Assembly: GCA_902727945.1 (NCBI GenBank)
Contig: CACVAV010000438.1
Span: forward strand, 1 to 8,154
Direction: 5' to 3'
DNA: 8,154 bases
DNA from: an uncultured Thiotrichaceae bacterium
GTDB taxonomy: Bacteria; Pseudomonadota; Gammaproteobacteria; Thiotrichales; Thiotrichaceae
Below, piece by piece: positions 1-6,453 of this stretch (positions are counted from its first letter, which is position 1; the number at the start of each line of letters is the position of its first letter). A program made the translations under genes and the position numbers. The notes under the pieces were generated by a model. That model did not search any database, was not told the DNA's origin, and saw only the letters and a program-made list of their open reading frames with translations.

Positions 1-39
1 TTTGGGTCACTTGCTTCTATTAGTTCACACCAATAGCTA

Positions 40-102
40 CAAGCACCCACACAAGTTATCTGGCTATCTTGTTAAGGTTCGCTCGGAAACCGTTGTTCCG
101 AG
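40..102 (-). promoter_or_regulatory. rRNA antitermination leader: boxB hairpin, boxA, boxC
   Basis: On the minus strand, a hairpin with a perfect 7-bp stem (CTCGGAA/TTCCGAG, 82-88 and 96-102) and a 7-base loop forms boxB. It is followed directly by CGAACCTTAACA (complement of 70-81), which matches E. coli boxA at 8 of 12 positions, including the TTAACA core. After 16 bases comes TGTGTGGGTGCTTG (complement of 40-53), very close to the E. coli and Pseudomonas boxC. In the family, boxA recruits NusB-S10 and the complex prevents Rho termination and aids 16S folding. The boxB-boxA-boxC order is the main reason for calling this an rrn leader. Confidence 0.8.
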
Positions 103-112
103 AAGGCTGCGA

Positions 113-141
113 ATCTTACGCCTGACTAATTTTCCTGTCAA
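113..141 (-). promoter_or_regulatory. rrn promoter P2 (sigma70)
   Basis: Minus-strand consensus -35 box TTGACA (complement of 136-141) and -10 box TAAGAT (complement of 113-118) with an ideal 17-base spacer. Transcription should start near 105-107, just before the boxB hairpin, so that transcripts from either promoter carry the antitermination signals. Confidence 0.75.
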
Positions 142-144
142 GCT

Positions 145-169
145 GTTTGTTGAGTTAATTCAAGCAAAC
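145..169 (-). other. Inverted repeat between rrn P1 and P2
   Basis: Arms gtttgttga (145-153) and tcaagcaaac (160-169) pair over nine base pairs with one bulged g at 164 and a six-base loop. It lies between the two promoters, four bases upstream of the P2 -35 box. It would fold in P1-derived RNA and could also be a protein site on DNA. Its function is unknown. Confidence 0.4.
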
Positions 170-256
170 TTCGCTGCCATCCTGATTTGTTTTCCCTACT
201 TAACTCTTTGTTTCCAAAGTGCTTTTCGTGAATCCCGTGAATCAGGAGAGAGGCGT

Positions 257-284
257 ATTATACAGTCCGGTTACCCAACGTCAA
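257..284 (-). promoter_or_regulatory. rrn promoter P1 (sigma70)
   Basis: Minus-strand -35 box TTGACG (complement of 279-284) and a perfect -10 box TATAAT (complement of 257-262), separated by 16 bases. The bases after the -10 box begin ACGCC, a GC-rich discriminator of the kind that makes rRNA promoters sensitive to ppGpp and DksA. That control is inferred from the family. The expected start of transcription is near 249-251. Confidence 0.8.
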
Positions 285-326
285 CACTCTTTTTCATCTT
301 TTTTGGATTTAGTTTGAACCCTGCGT
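285..326 (-). promoter_or_regulatory. A-rich UP-element-like stretch upstream of rrn P1
   Basis: On the minus strand the bases directly upstream of the P1 -35 box are rich in A-tracts (for example aaaaaagatgaaaaagag). This is the composition bound by the alpha-subunit C-terminal domain of RNA polymerase at strong rRNA promoters. The call rests on position and composition only. Fis sites may also lie here but cannot be assigned by eye. Confidence 0.5.
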
Positions 327-330
327 TCCA

Positions 331-420
331 CCGGTAGTCATTCTCCCTACAGCCCTCTGAAAATAATACTTTTCAATCAGTGAATTACACCGTACATGAA
401 CAACTTATCAGCATGATAAA
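331..420. other. Spacer between ggaP stop and rrn UP element, no strong terminator seen
   Basis: Two small AT-rich hairpins lie here. One is ttatca/tgataa (405-410 and 414-419), directly after the ggaP stop codon. The other is tgaaaa/ttttca (358-363 and 370-375). Neither has a GC-rich stem followed by a U-run on the minus strand, so neither is a convincing intrinsic terminator for the upstream operon. Confidence 0.5.
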
Positions 421-2193
421 TTAAGAAACAGCCCACCAACGGTTAGATATCCACACTGACTGGTAAGGTGCCAATTCCATTTCACCTTGCAGGTCTGTCA
501 GCACATCATCTGTTAGCAACTCCCTCCACTCATTAATATCAATTAAATTGAGAGTGGACAGCGCCAGGGTTTGTGTCTGATCAGTGACATTATTAATGAC
601 AAAGATACTTTGGTCACGAATCAGGCTCTGTCGCCAGAAACCAAACAAGGCATCCGGCAGTTGCAATGTTAATTGTGGCGCATTAGGGTGGAAGGCTGCG
701 TGCTGCTTGCGGATCTGCAACAAACGATTTAAACCTGACATGACTTTTGCATGGTGGGTTAACGGATCATCAAGCTGACGAGACAGCAAATCTGCCTCCC
801 ACTGGTGACGGTTAATATCACGATTGTGCTGCGTGCTTTCCAACGCTTCATAATCATTCTCTGTTGCAAAAAAGGAATGAATATAAATAGCAGGAACACC
901 TTCCATTGCTATAGTAATCGCATGAGCACATAACATCCGCTCAATCTGGTAGTGATCTTCACCTTTATTGGTTCCTTTAAAGGCATCGAACAATGCGATA
1001 TTAATTTCATAAGGATTTTGCTCCCCGTCCGGCCCTGTCCGCCAGGACACCTCACCCCCGAACGACTGCGTCACCCGGATTAGCTCATCAATTTCGTCAG
1101 TACTGAGAATCCCTTCCACCGGTCTGACACCGATACCATCATGACTGGCAATGAAATTAAGGTAGGTGGTTCCCATAATTGCGGGGCGCATCGACATTAA
1201 CCAGGTACGTAAGTGTTTCGCGGAACCTGTCATCAAAGCATTCAGTAATAACGGGGGCAAAGAGAAGTTGTAAACAAGGTGTGCTTCATTAGACTCACCA
1301 AAATAAGACAGATTCTCTTTCTTCGGTACATTAGTCTCAGTAATGATGATCGCATCCGGCTGGCGGTGCTCTATTAATGTACGCATCAACTGGACAGCCT
1401 GATGCGTTTCCGGCAGGTGAATACAGCTTGTACCAATCGTTTTCCATAGAAAGCCAATGGCATCCAAACGAAAGATCGTCGCCCCTTGATCAATATAAAA
1501 GGAGATTAAGCGCATCACTTCCAGAAAAACAGCCGGGTTAGCAAAGTTCAGATCAATCTGATCATGACTAAAGGTGCACCAAACAAACTTCTCGCCGTGA
1601 GGTGTTTGCACTGCCCGCAGCAATGGCGAGGTTCTCGGGCGAACCACCCGCGACAAATCATCATCAGGCGAGGCTTCCATGAAAAAACCCTGATAATCCG
1701 GCTCACCCCGCTGGAATGACTTAAACCACTCATGTTCAGACGAACAGTGATTAATCACCAAATCGGCCATAATACGGTAATCATGGCTAATGGCTGTTAC
1801 ATCACCCCAGTCACCCAGCACCGGATTAATAGACTCATAATCCGTTACCGCAAAACCACCATCGGAGCTATACGGGTAATAAGGCAGGATATGCACCATC
1901 GTCACACTGTCCCGCAAGTACCGATCCAACAATGCTTTCAAAGTTTGCAGCGGCTTTTCAGCAGGCGAGACCACAGAGTCACCGTAAGTGATCACCATAA
2001 TATCGCGCTCATCCCAATGAGACTGATGCACAACGGGTGCTTCGACTTCGGCCTCATTGATACCGGAGACCTCAATAAACCGGGCAACCAGATCCTGTTG
2101 ATCCGCATCCGGATAGAGTGCAGCAACCAGCGGGGCAATGCGCTCCGCCAACATCCGGCACACCGGGTTATATTCAGCTTGGGATTGATTCAT
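421..2193 (-). CDS. ggaP: GH13_18 glycoside phosphorylase, probable glucosylglycerate phosphorylase
   Basis: Predicted to split glucosylglycerate with inorganic phosphate into alpha-glucose 1-phosphate and D-glycerate in the cytoplasm. The protein has 590 residues, close to sucrose and glucosylglycerate phosphorylases (E. coli YcjM is about 560), with no signal peptide. The GH13 barrel is intact: conserved region I DLVINH near 144-149, the nucleophile Asp244 in FRLDAIGF, the acid/base Glu286 in IITETN, and the stabiliser Asp352 in ASHDGIGVRP. The segment HNRDINRH (456-463) is also typical of subfamily 18. From sequence alone it could be a sucrose or glucosylglycerol phosphorylase. Adjacent gpgS and gpgP favour glucosylglycerate. 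The ATG lies 3 bases after the gpgS stop, with AAGAG seven bases upstream, so translational coupling is likely. Confidence 0.8.
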   Translation of the reverse strand: MNQSQAEYNPVCRMLAERIAPLVAALYPDADQQDLVARFIEVSGINEAEVEAPVVHQSHWDERDIMVITYGDSVVSPAEKPLQTLKALLDRYLRDSVTMVHILPYYPYSSDGGFAVTDYESINPVLGDWGDVTAISHDYRIMADLVINHCSSEHEWFKSFQRGEPDYQGFFMEASPDDDLSRVVRPRTSPLLRAVQTPHGEKFVWCTFSHDQIDLNFANPAVFLEVMRLISFYIDQGATIFRLDAIGFLWKTIGTSCIHLPETHQAVQLMRTLIEHRQPDAIIITETNVPKKENLSYFGESNEAHLVYNFSLPPLLLNALMTGSAKHLRTWLMSMRPAIMGTTYLNFIASHDGIGVRPVEGILSTDEIDELIRVTQSFGGEVSWRTGPDGEQNPYEINIALFDAFKGTNKGEDHYQIERMLCAHAITIAMEGVPAIYIHSFFATENDYEALESTQHNRDINRHQWEADLLSRQLDDPLTHHAKVMSGLNRLLQIRKQHAAFHPNAPQLTLQLPDALFGFWRQSLIRDQSIFVINNVTDQTQTLALSTLNLIDINEWRELLTDDVLTDLQGEMELAPYQSVWISNRWWAVS

Positions 2194-2196
2194 TAG

Positions 2197-3432
2197 TCAG
2201 CTCTTATATTCTTTCATATCCAGTTCAACGGCTTCAGTGATTTCCTGCAAAATATCCGGAAAGGCTGAAGTGATGCGATTCCATGAGGGAATAAACGGGG
2301 TTTCCATCGGCGTATCCAGAAAGTGATTCCCCGCAATCATAATATTCTCGGAGAACAACTCAACCGCTGTTTCTTCCTTATGTATATCTAAACCCAAACC
2401 ATTCATAATCGCGTCATTCCGGTAAGACTCGATCAAGTCCAGGGCAATACGAAAATAAGTAGCCTTTAAGGTTCTGAAACCTTCCGGAGAAAACACCACA
2501 CCCTCAGCCGCCAGCTTACGGAAAAATGCCTTGGAAATATCAATCGACATTTTCGACAGACCTGCCTCCACATCATCCGCCGAAAGATCCTGATGTTTAT
2601 GATCATAGACATCAGCGATATCCACCTGACAAATGCGATTGGAGCTGATGTTGCGCTTCACTTCAGACAACACACCAATCTCCAGCCCCCAATCTGACGG
2701 GATACGCAAATCAGAAATCACACCGGTACGAAATGCAAACTCGCCCGCCAGCGGATAACGGTAAGAGTCCATATAATCCAGGAACACTTTGGCTCTGCCA
2801 TGCTTTTCGCCCGCTGTTTTTTTCAAAGCGCGTATTAAAGGTGTCACCAGCAACCGCGTCACCCGGCCATTCATGGTCTGATTGGCGATGCGTGTATAGA
2901 ACCCTTTGGCAAACGCATAATTAAACTGTGGATTAGCCACGGGGTAAATTAACCGCGCCAGCAACGACCGGTCATAAGTGACAATATCACAGTCATGCAA
3001 CGCAACCGACTGAACTCTTGCCGAACCCAACGTGTAGCCAATCATGTACCACACATTGCGCCCCTTGCCCGGCGCTTCCGGCGCAATCCCTTCGCTCACC
3101 AACTTACGGTGTATAGCCTTCATGCGCGGGCCGTCATTCCAGATCACCTTAACGTTCTGTGGCAACACCGAAAAATATTCCAGCGCGTGGCGATACTGAT
3201 CTTCGTCAGCACGATCTAAACCAATGACCACTTCCTCTAAATAAGGTACATGTTTTAACTCATCCACAATCGTCGCCAAAGCCGGTGTTTCCAGCTCTGA
3301 ATAAAGACTAGGCAAAATGAGTCCCATAGGCCGGGTCTTACTGAATTTAAGTAAATCCTGTTCCAAGGCCTCAATGGGCCGATCCACCAAGTTATGCAGT
3401 GTTGTAATAATTCCGTTCTGATAAAAGTCCAT
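2197..3432 (-). CDS. gpgS: Glucosyl-3-phosphoglycerate synthase (GT81-like glycosyltransferase)
   Basis: Predicted to transfer glucose from an NDP-glucose to 3-phosphoglycerate, giving glucosyl-3-phosphoglycerate, the committed step of glucosylglycerate synthesis. The 411-residue cytoplasmic protein has a GT-A fold signature: LPSLYSEL near 40-47, GLDRAD near 71-76, a GKGRNVW loop near 122-128, and the metal-binding DxD-type motif HDCD near 146-149. Further conserved segments are GEFAFRTG near 230 and DHKHQ near 278. The frame stays open to an upstream ATG at 3504, but AAGGAG (complement of 3438-3443) lies five bases before the ATG at 3430-3432 and two bases before the adjacent ATG at 3433-3435. 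The protein therefore starts MDFYQNG or MMDFYQNG, leaving about 35 bases after gpgP. NDP preference cannot be read from sequence. Confidence 0.85.
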   Translation of the reverse strand: MDFYQNGIITTLHNLVDRPIEALEQDLLKFSKTRPMGLILPSLYSELETPALATIVDELKHVPYLEEVVIGLDRADEDQYRHALEYFSVLPQNVKVIWNDGPRMKAIHRKLVSEGIAPEAPGKGRNVWYMIGYTLGSARVQSVALHDCDIVTYDRSLLARLIYPVANPQFNYAFAKGFYTRIANQTMNGRVTRLLVTPLIRALKKTAGEKHGRAKVFLDYMDSYRYPLAGEFAFRTGVISDLRIPSDWGLEIGVLSEVKRNISSNRICQVDIADVYDHKHQDLSADDVEAGLSKMSIDISKAFFRKLAAEGVVFSPEGFRTLKATYFRIALDLIESYRNDAIMNGLGLDIHKEETAVELFSENIMIAGNHFLDTPMETPFIPSWNRITSAFPDILQEITEAVELDMKEYKS

Positions 3433-3437
3433 CATCG

Positions 3438-3443
3438 CTCCTT
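3438..3443 (-). promoter_or_regulatory. Shine-Dalgarno site that fixes the gpgS start
   Basis: AAGGAG on the minus strand is followed by CG and two tandem ATG codons. Spacing is five bases to the second ATG and two to the first, so the second is favoured. The site argues against the longer frame beginning at 3504, which would overlap the end of gpgP. Confidence 0.75.
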
Positions 3444-3467
3444 GCAGATAAGGGTAAGTTACTATTC

Positions 3468-4292
3468 TTATGATTCCAACCAGCTCAGCACGGCCTGATT
3501 CCAACCGACCGGGCCACAGGCTTCAGTTATTTGCACATTATTATGATTAACTCCAGGTATTGCGTTCACAGGTGAGCGGATCACAACCGGTCGATCACTG
3601 CGTTCTAATAAAGGCACATCATTTTGCCCATCGCCCAGCGCCATAGTTTGAACCGTGCTTTGCCAAAGCTTCCGGTAGTAATCAGACAGAAAGGCGAGTG
3701 CATCACCTTTATCACTAAGACCCAGCAAGTGCACAAAACGGCCACCCCGGATCACCTGTAACTGATAGGGTGCCACACAATCGCCAAACCTTCTTAAACT
3801 TTCATCACTGTCTTCCCACAACAGTGGCTCAGAAAACTGCCGGCACTTAGCCCGTTCAGCTTTCTCTAACGTCAGACCAGTGCATTCAGCCACCTGCTCA
3901 GGCGTCATTTCCGAAAACCCTTTGAACTGAAATTCATGCTGTACTTTTAACGCTGCAGCCACATCAAGAATAGTACTCAACGGCACAGGGTTAAGGCTGG
4001 CGTATTCAAATTCGCAATTCCATGACTCAACCCGAAAAGCATCCGGCAACAACGAAATATCAATATCACCCGCCCGCCAGAAAATACCGGCACCGTTTTC
4101 AACAATAAAAGGGAAGTTGTTGCCTAACTCCACCCGAAGTTGCACCACCTCACTGGCCGTCTTACTGGTCGTCAAAATCCACGGAATACGCTGCTCATTC
4201 AGGCCACCAATAGCCGGTAGAGCTGCCTGAAATTCATAAGTATGATGATCAAGCAATGAGCCATCTAAATCAGTAAATAACAGTTTTCTCAT
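3468..4292 (-). CDS. gpgP: Glucosyl-3-phosphoglycerate phosphatase (HAD-IIB, mannosyl-3-phosphoglycerate phosphatase family)
   Basis: Predicted to remove phosphate from glucosyl-3-phosphoglycerate to release glucosylglycerate, using Mg2+ in the cytoplasm. The 274-residue protein carries all four HAD motifs: nucleophile Asp8 and acid/base Asp10 in DLDGSLLD, motif II Thr42-Ser43 in TTSKT, motif III Lys195 in LSDKGDAL, and motif IV GDGQND at 220-225. The ENGAGI segment near 65-70 and the C2-type cap between motifs II and III are typical of the MpgP/YedP family. The family acts on mannosyl- as well as glucosyl-3-phosphoglycerate, and the neighbouring synthase points to glucose. It is the first gene of the operon. 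Its ATG is preceded by TGAGGT with a six-base spacer. The gene symbol follows the inferred substrate. Confidence 0.82.
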   Translation of the reverse strand: MRKLLFTDLDGSLLDHHTYEFQAALPAIGGLNEQRIPWILTTSKTASEVVQLRVELGNNFPFIVENGAGIFWRAGDIDISLLPDAFRVESWNCEFEYASLNPVPLSTILDVAAALKVQHEFQFKGFSEMTPEQVAECTGLTLEKAERAKCRQFSEPLLWEDSDESLRRFGDCVAPYQLQVIRGGRFVHLLGLSDKGDALAFLSDYYRKLWQSTVQTMALGDGQNDVPLLERSDRPVVIRSPVNAIPGVNHNNVQITEACGPVGWNQAVLSWLES

Positions 4293-4298
4293 GGGTGT

Positions 4299-4304
4299 AC
4301 CTCA
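4299..4304 (-). promoter_or_regulatory. Shine-Dalgarno site of gpgP
   Basis: TGAGGT on the minus strand, six bases before the ATG at 4290-4292, supports this as the first start codon of the operon. Confidence 0.6.
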
Positions 4305-4323
4305 GGGTAGTCCGCCAGCCTAC

Positions 4324-4353
4324 TGGTTGGTTTTAGATCAGGTAAAACAACCA
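4324..4353 (-). promoter_or_regulatory. Imperfect inverted repeat just upstream of gpgP (operator or leader hairpin)
   Basis: Arms tggttggtttta (4324-4335) and taaaacaacca (4343-4353) pair over 11 bp with one bulged g, around a seven-base loop. The repeat ends about 31 bases before the gpgP start, in the place for an operator or 5'-UTR hairpin of the osmolyte operon. No U-run follows on the minus strand in the usual position, so it is not a standard terminator. No cognate regulator lies in the window. Confidence 0.4.
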
Positions 4354-4609
4354 ATGACTAATAAATAGTTACAAGCAATCAGCGTGCCAAGACAGCCAAG
4401 CCACTTGTGAGAGAAACAAAAACCACTAATTATTTCATAAATATCAAATTTTTACATGAGACAGACAAAGCAACACAAGTGATCTTCCACTTACCGACGT
4501 ACAAGGCACATTAGCTAGAAATGCACTATAATAGTGCTAAAAAAATATATTTTTCCGGGAATTACTGTAGTCAGTAGCCATAGAAATTTGACCAAAAACA
4601 GAGCAATGA
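4354..4609. other. Divergent intergenic region, AT-rich, no gene
   Basis: No plausible small gene or RNA gene is seen on either strand. This part must hold the promoter of the minus-strand gpgP operon, but I could not find a -35/-10 pair there that I would defend. It contains a perfect 15-base palindrome at 4523-4537 and a small inverted repeat TACTG/CAGTA (4563-4567 and 4572-4576). Confidence 0.5.
4523..4537. repeat. Perfect 15-base palindrome containing TATAAT
   Basis: GCACTAT and ATAGTGC are exact reverse complements around one central a. The plus strand reads TATAAT at 4527-4532 and the minus strand reads TATTAT, so it could be an operator overlapping a -10 box on either strand. No good -35 box lies 16-18 bases away on either side, so any promoter here would need an activator. 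Function is not assigned. Confidence 0.45.
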
Positions 4610-4638
4610 TTGACAACAAATCATTTTTATCCTAAAAA
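4610..4638 (+). promoter_or_regulatory. Candidate sigma70 promoter of the M23 peptidase gene
   Basis: A consensus -35 box TTGACA (4610-4615) is followed after 17 bases by TAAAAA (4633-4638), which matches the -10 consensus at four of six positions. Transcription from here would give an untranslated leader of about 280 bases before the start at 4924. The weak -10 box makes this tentative. Confidence 0.35.
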
Positions 4639-4639
4639 G

Positions 4640-4923
4640 CGACATGGCTTGTTTAGAGAGACCTGTCTTAAGCGGCAGTTAACGAGTCACATAAGTGTAT
4701 TTAGTGTTAGTTCGACAACATGCAAGGCCACGTAGTTACAACAAGTATGATTAAGTACTTATTCAGTCGCTATTGGCTAGCCTTTCGTTCTATTGCCAGC
4801 TGCGGGGATATTTTGCTGTGCAAGACTGGAAAGGGAAGGCATTGCATACATGGAGTTGCTACATTGTTAATTTCTGGACGAAGGCCCGGCCTCAAAAAAA
4901 ATAATAATAACTGGAGTCAGGTA
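4640..4923 (+). other. Probable 5' untranslated leader of the M23 peptidase gene
   Basis: The peptidase frame stays open back to an ATG at 4720, adding 68 residues. That segment lacks a Shine-Dalgarno site and has an unlikely composition (clustered cysteines, an NNNN run from an ataataataa tract), so I read it as non-coding. It contains the ten-base palindrome TAAGTACTTA at 4752-4761 and AGGCCCGGCCT at 4881-4891. The latter is too tight to fold well and is followed by A, not T. Confidence 0.5.
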
Positions 4924-6453
4924 ATGGAACGTTACAATCTCCCCTCTGGTGGGATTGAAGTAGTCATGAACGAAGCTGAGGCGGGAGGAGCTATCGCTGC
5001 AACCGCTTCACCAACGATGTCATCAGAATGGCAACATCGCCTACCCAAGGCTCAAAAGATCAAGCCTTTCCGGTACATGGCTATCCGATCGGTTGTCTTT
5101 GTCGGCATCTTTGCGATTGTCGGCAACATCCCTGTGCATTCAAAAATCACAGACCCGGAACAGGTTGATGGTGTTGAACACCTTGTTCTGGACGAATTAC
5201 AGGATGATACTGAAGAACAACTCGCTATAAATAAGATCAACGAGCAGGCCTATACTCAGGAACTGGCACTTCCTGTCGCCAGTGCTATAGAAACTTATGC
5301 GGGTCATGCTGTAGAGCCACTCCCGTCAGCACGCGATGGCGAATGGGAACTGCATCAGATTGTTCGCGGTGAAACGTTGGATGACATACTTAAACCACTG
5401 AAAGTCAGTACCACCGCAGAAGAACTGATGGCTGATGAAGCCATTAAAGAAGAATTAACCCGCCTCAAAACGGGTAAAAAGATTCTGGTACAGGTGAATG
5501 GTAAAAAAATTGAACAACTGATCTACGCTACAGGAAAACGCAAGGCTTATATTGTCTCGCTGCAAAATGACAAATATATAGGCAAATGGGATAGCGAACT
5601 ATTTGAAGAGCAACACAACCGCATCGCTTTCACCATCCGTAACCCTTATCACTATGAAGCTACCAAAGCTGGCCTACCCAAGCCTATCTCCAGGCAGTTA
5701 GTCAAAATTTTCAAAAATCAGGTTAACTTCCGCAGCATTCAGATCGGTGATCAGGTCAGTACCATTTTTGAAGATTACCACTATCAAAGTGAACGGATTT
5801 ACACCGGTAAAGTGTTAGCGGCTGAATTTAATCACCGTAAGAATATTTACCAACGGGTACGTTTTGTTCGGAATAAAGACCGGACGATGTACCTGGAGCC
5901 TGATGGTGATCTGGCTCTAAAAGAAGTGGCTTTTGCACGTTACCCTTTGAAGGGTGGCCGGCTATCTTCCGGTTTTGGTTTTCGTCATCACCCAATCCTG
6001 CGTAAGCGCCGCATGCATTCCGGCATTGATCTGGCAGCCCCACGTGGCACACCCATCTATGCGACAGGTGATGGCCGGGTGAGATTTGTCGGACGTAAAG
6101 GTGCCTATGGTAAAACTATCGAACTCAGCCACAGTGGTGGCATCATGACCCGCTATGGCCATATGTCAAAGTACAAACCCAAACTGGGTAGAGGTGCAAA
6201 AGTAAAACGGGGTGACGTTATCGGCTATGTCGGTTCAACCGGGCGTTCAAGCGGTAATCATGTTCATTATGAGTTCCGCATTCATGGCAAGGCAGTCAAC
6301 CCGAAAACGGTTTCATTGCCAACCAAAGGTATTTTGACAGCCAAAGAAATGAAAAGCTTCAAACGGCTGGCTAAGAATATGCGCTACCAGTTGATAAAAT
6401 TGCGTGATACGGCAGCCATTGACCGTAATGTTCGCCGCCAGTTTGGTGGTTAA
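4924..6453 (+). CDS. mepM: Membrane-anchored M23 peptidoglycan DD-endopeptidase, MepM type
   Basis: Predicted to cut peptide cross-links in murein from the periplasmic side so that new strands can be inserted. From the start at 4924 (TGGAG seven bases upstream) it has 509 residues. These comprise a basic cytoplasmic stretch to about 50, one transmembrane anchor at about 51-70, and an acidic linker. A LysM-like OapA/Csd3-type domain follows at about 141-195, then a middle domain to about 330, and the LytM/M23 domain at about 338-465. The zinc and catalytic residues are complete: His365 and Asp369 in MHSGIDL, His413 in RYGHM, and His446 and His448 in NHVHYE. The order matches E. coli MepM (440 residues). 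This protein has a longer N-terminal part and a basic C-terminal tail. An ATG at 4966 is a weaker alternative start. Confidence 0.82.
   Translation: MERYNLPSGGIEVVMNEAEAGGAIAATASPTMSSEWQHRLPKAQKIKPFRYMAIRSVVFVGIFAIVGNIPVHSKITDPEQVDGVEHLVLDELQDDTEEQLAINKINEQAYTQELALPVASAIETYAGHAVEPLPSARDGEWELHQIVRGETLDDILKPLKVSTTAEELMADEAIKEELTRLKTGKKILVQVNGKKIEQLIYATGKRKAYIVSLQNDKYIGKWDSELFEEQHNRIAFTIRNPYHYEATKAGLPKPISRQLVKIFKNQVNFRSIQIGDQVSTIFEDYHYQSERIYTGKVLAAEFNHRKNIYQRVRFVRNKDRTMYLEPDGDLALKEVAFARYPLKGGRLSSGFGFRHHPILRKRRMHSGIDLAAPRGTPIYATGDGRVRFVGRKGAYGKTIELSHSGGIMTRYGHMSKYKPKLGRGAKVKRGDVIGYVGSTGRSSGNHVHYEFRIHGKAVNPKTVSLPTKGILTAKEMKSFKRLAKNMRYQLIKLRDTAAIDRNVRRQFGG

Larger units (their letters stand above)
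1..330 (-). promoter_or_regulatory. Promoter and leader region of an rRNA operon reading leftwards off the window
   Basis: Read on the minus strand, this stretch has the order expected upstream of a gammaproteobacterial 16S gene: an A-rich upstream element, promoter P1, about 115 bases of spacer, promoter P2, a boxB hairpin, boxA and boxC. The 16S gene is not inside the window. By comparison with the E. coli leader, its 5' end should lie roughly 80-150 bases beyond the left edge, which is an inference. The open frame on the plus strand over 2-337 has no homology I recognise and is the antisense of this leader, so I do not call it a gene. A short inverted repeat (ctatt 17-21, aatag 32-36) lies between boxC and the edge. 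Confidence 0.85.

Noticed and set aside
2..337. Open reading frame of 111 codons on the plus strand
   Set aside because: It runs antisense through rrn P1, P2, boxB, boxA and boxC, has no Shine-Dalgarno site and no recognisable protein features.
405..419. Hairpin ttatca/tgataa directly after the ggaP stop codon
   Set aside because: Six AT-rich pairs and no following U-run on the minus strand, so it is not called as a terminator.
1732..2196. 154-codon open frame on the plus strand
   Set aside because: Wholly antisense to the well-conserved phosphorylase gene. The composition is that of a shadow frame.
3433..3504. Longer gpgS start giving a 435-residue protein
   Set aside because: It would overlap the end of gpgP, lacks a Shine-Dalgarno site, and the extra residues are not family-like. 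AAGGAG sits at the internal tandem ATG.
4881..4910. AGGCCCGGCCT followed by an A-rich tract, resembling a terminator
   Set aside because: The loop is too small for a stable stem and the tract is A, not T, on the plus strand. On the minus strand the T-run comes before the stem.
4720..4923. N-terminal extension of the M23 peptidase
   Set aside because: No ribosome binding site at 4720, unlikely composition, and a good site (TGGAG) seven bases before 4924.
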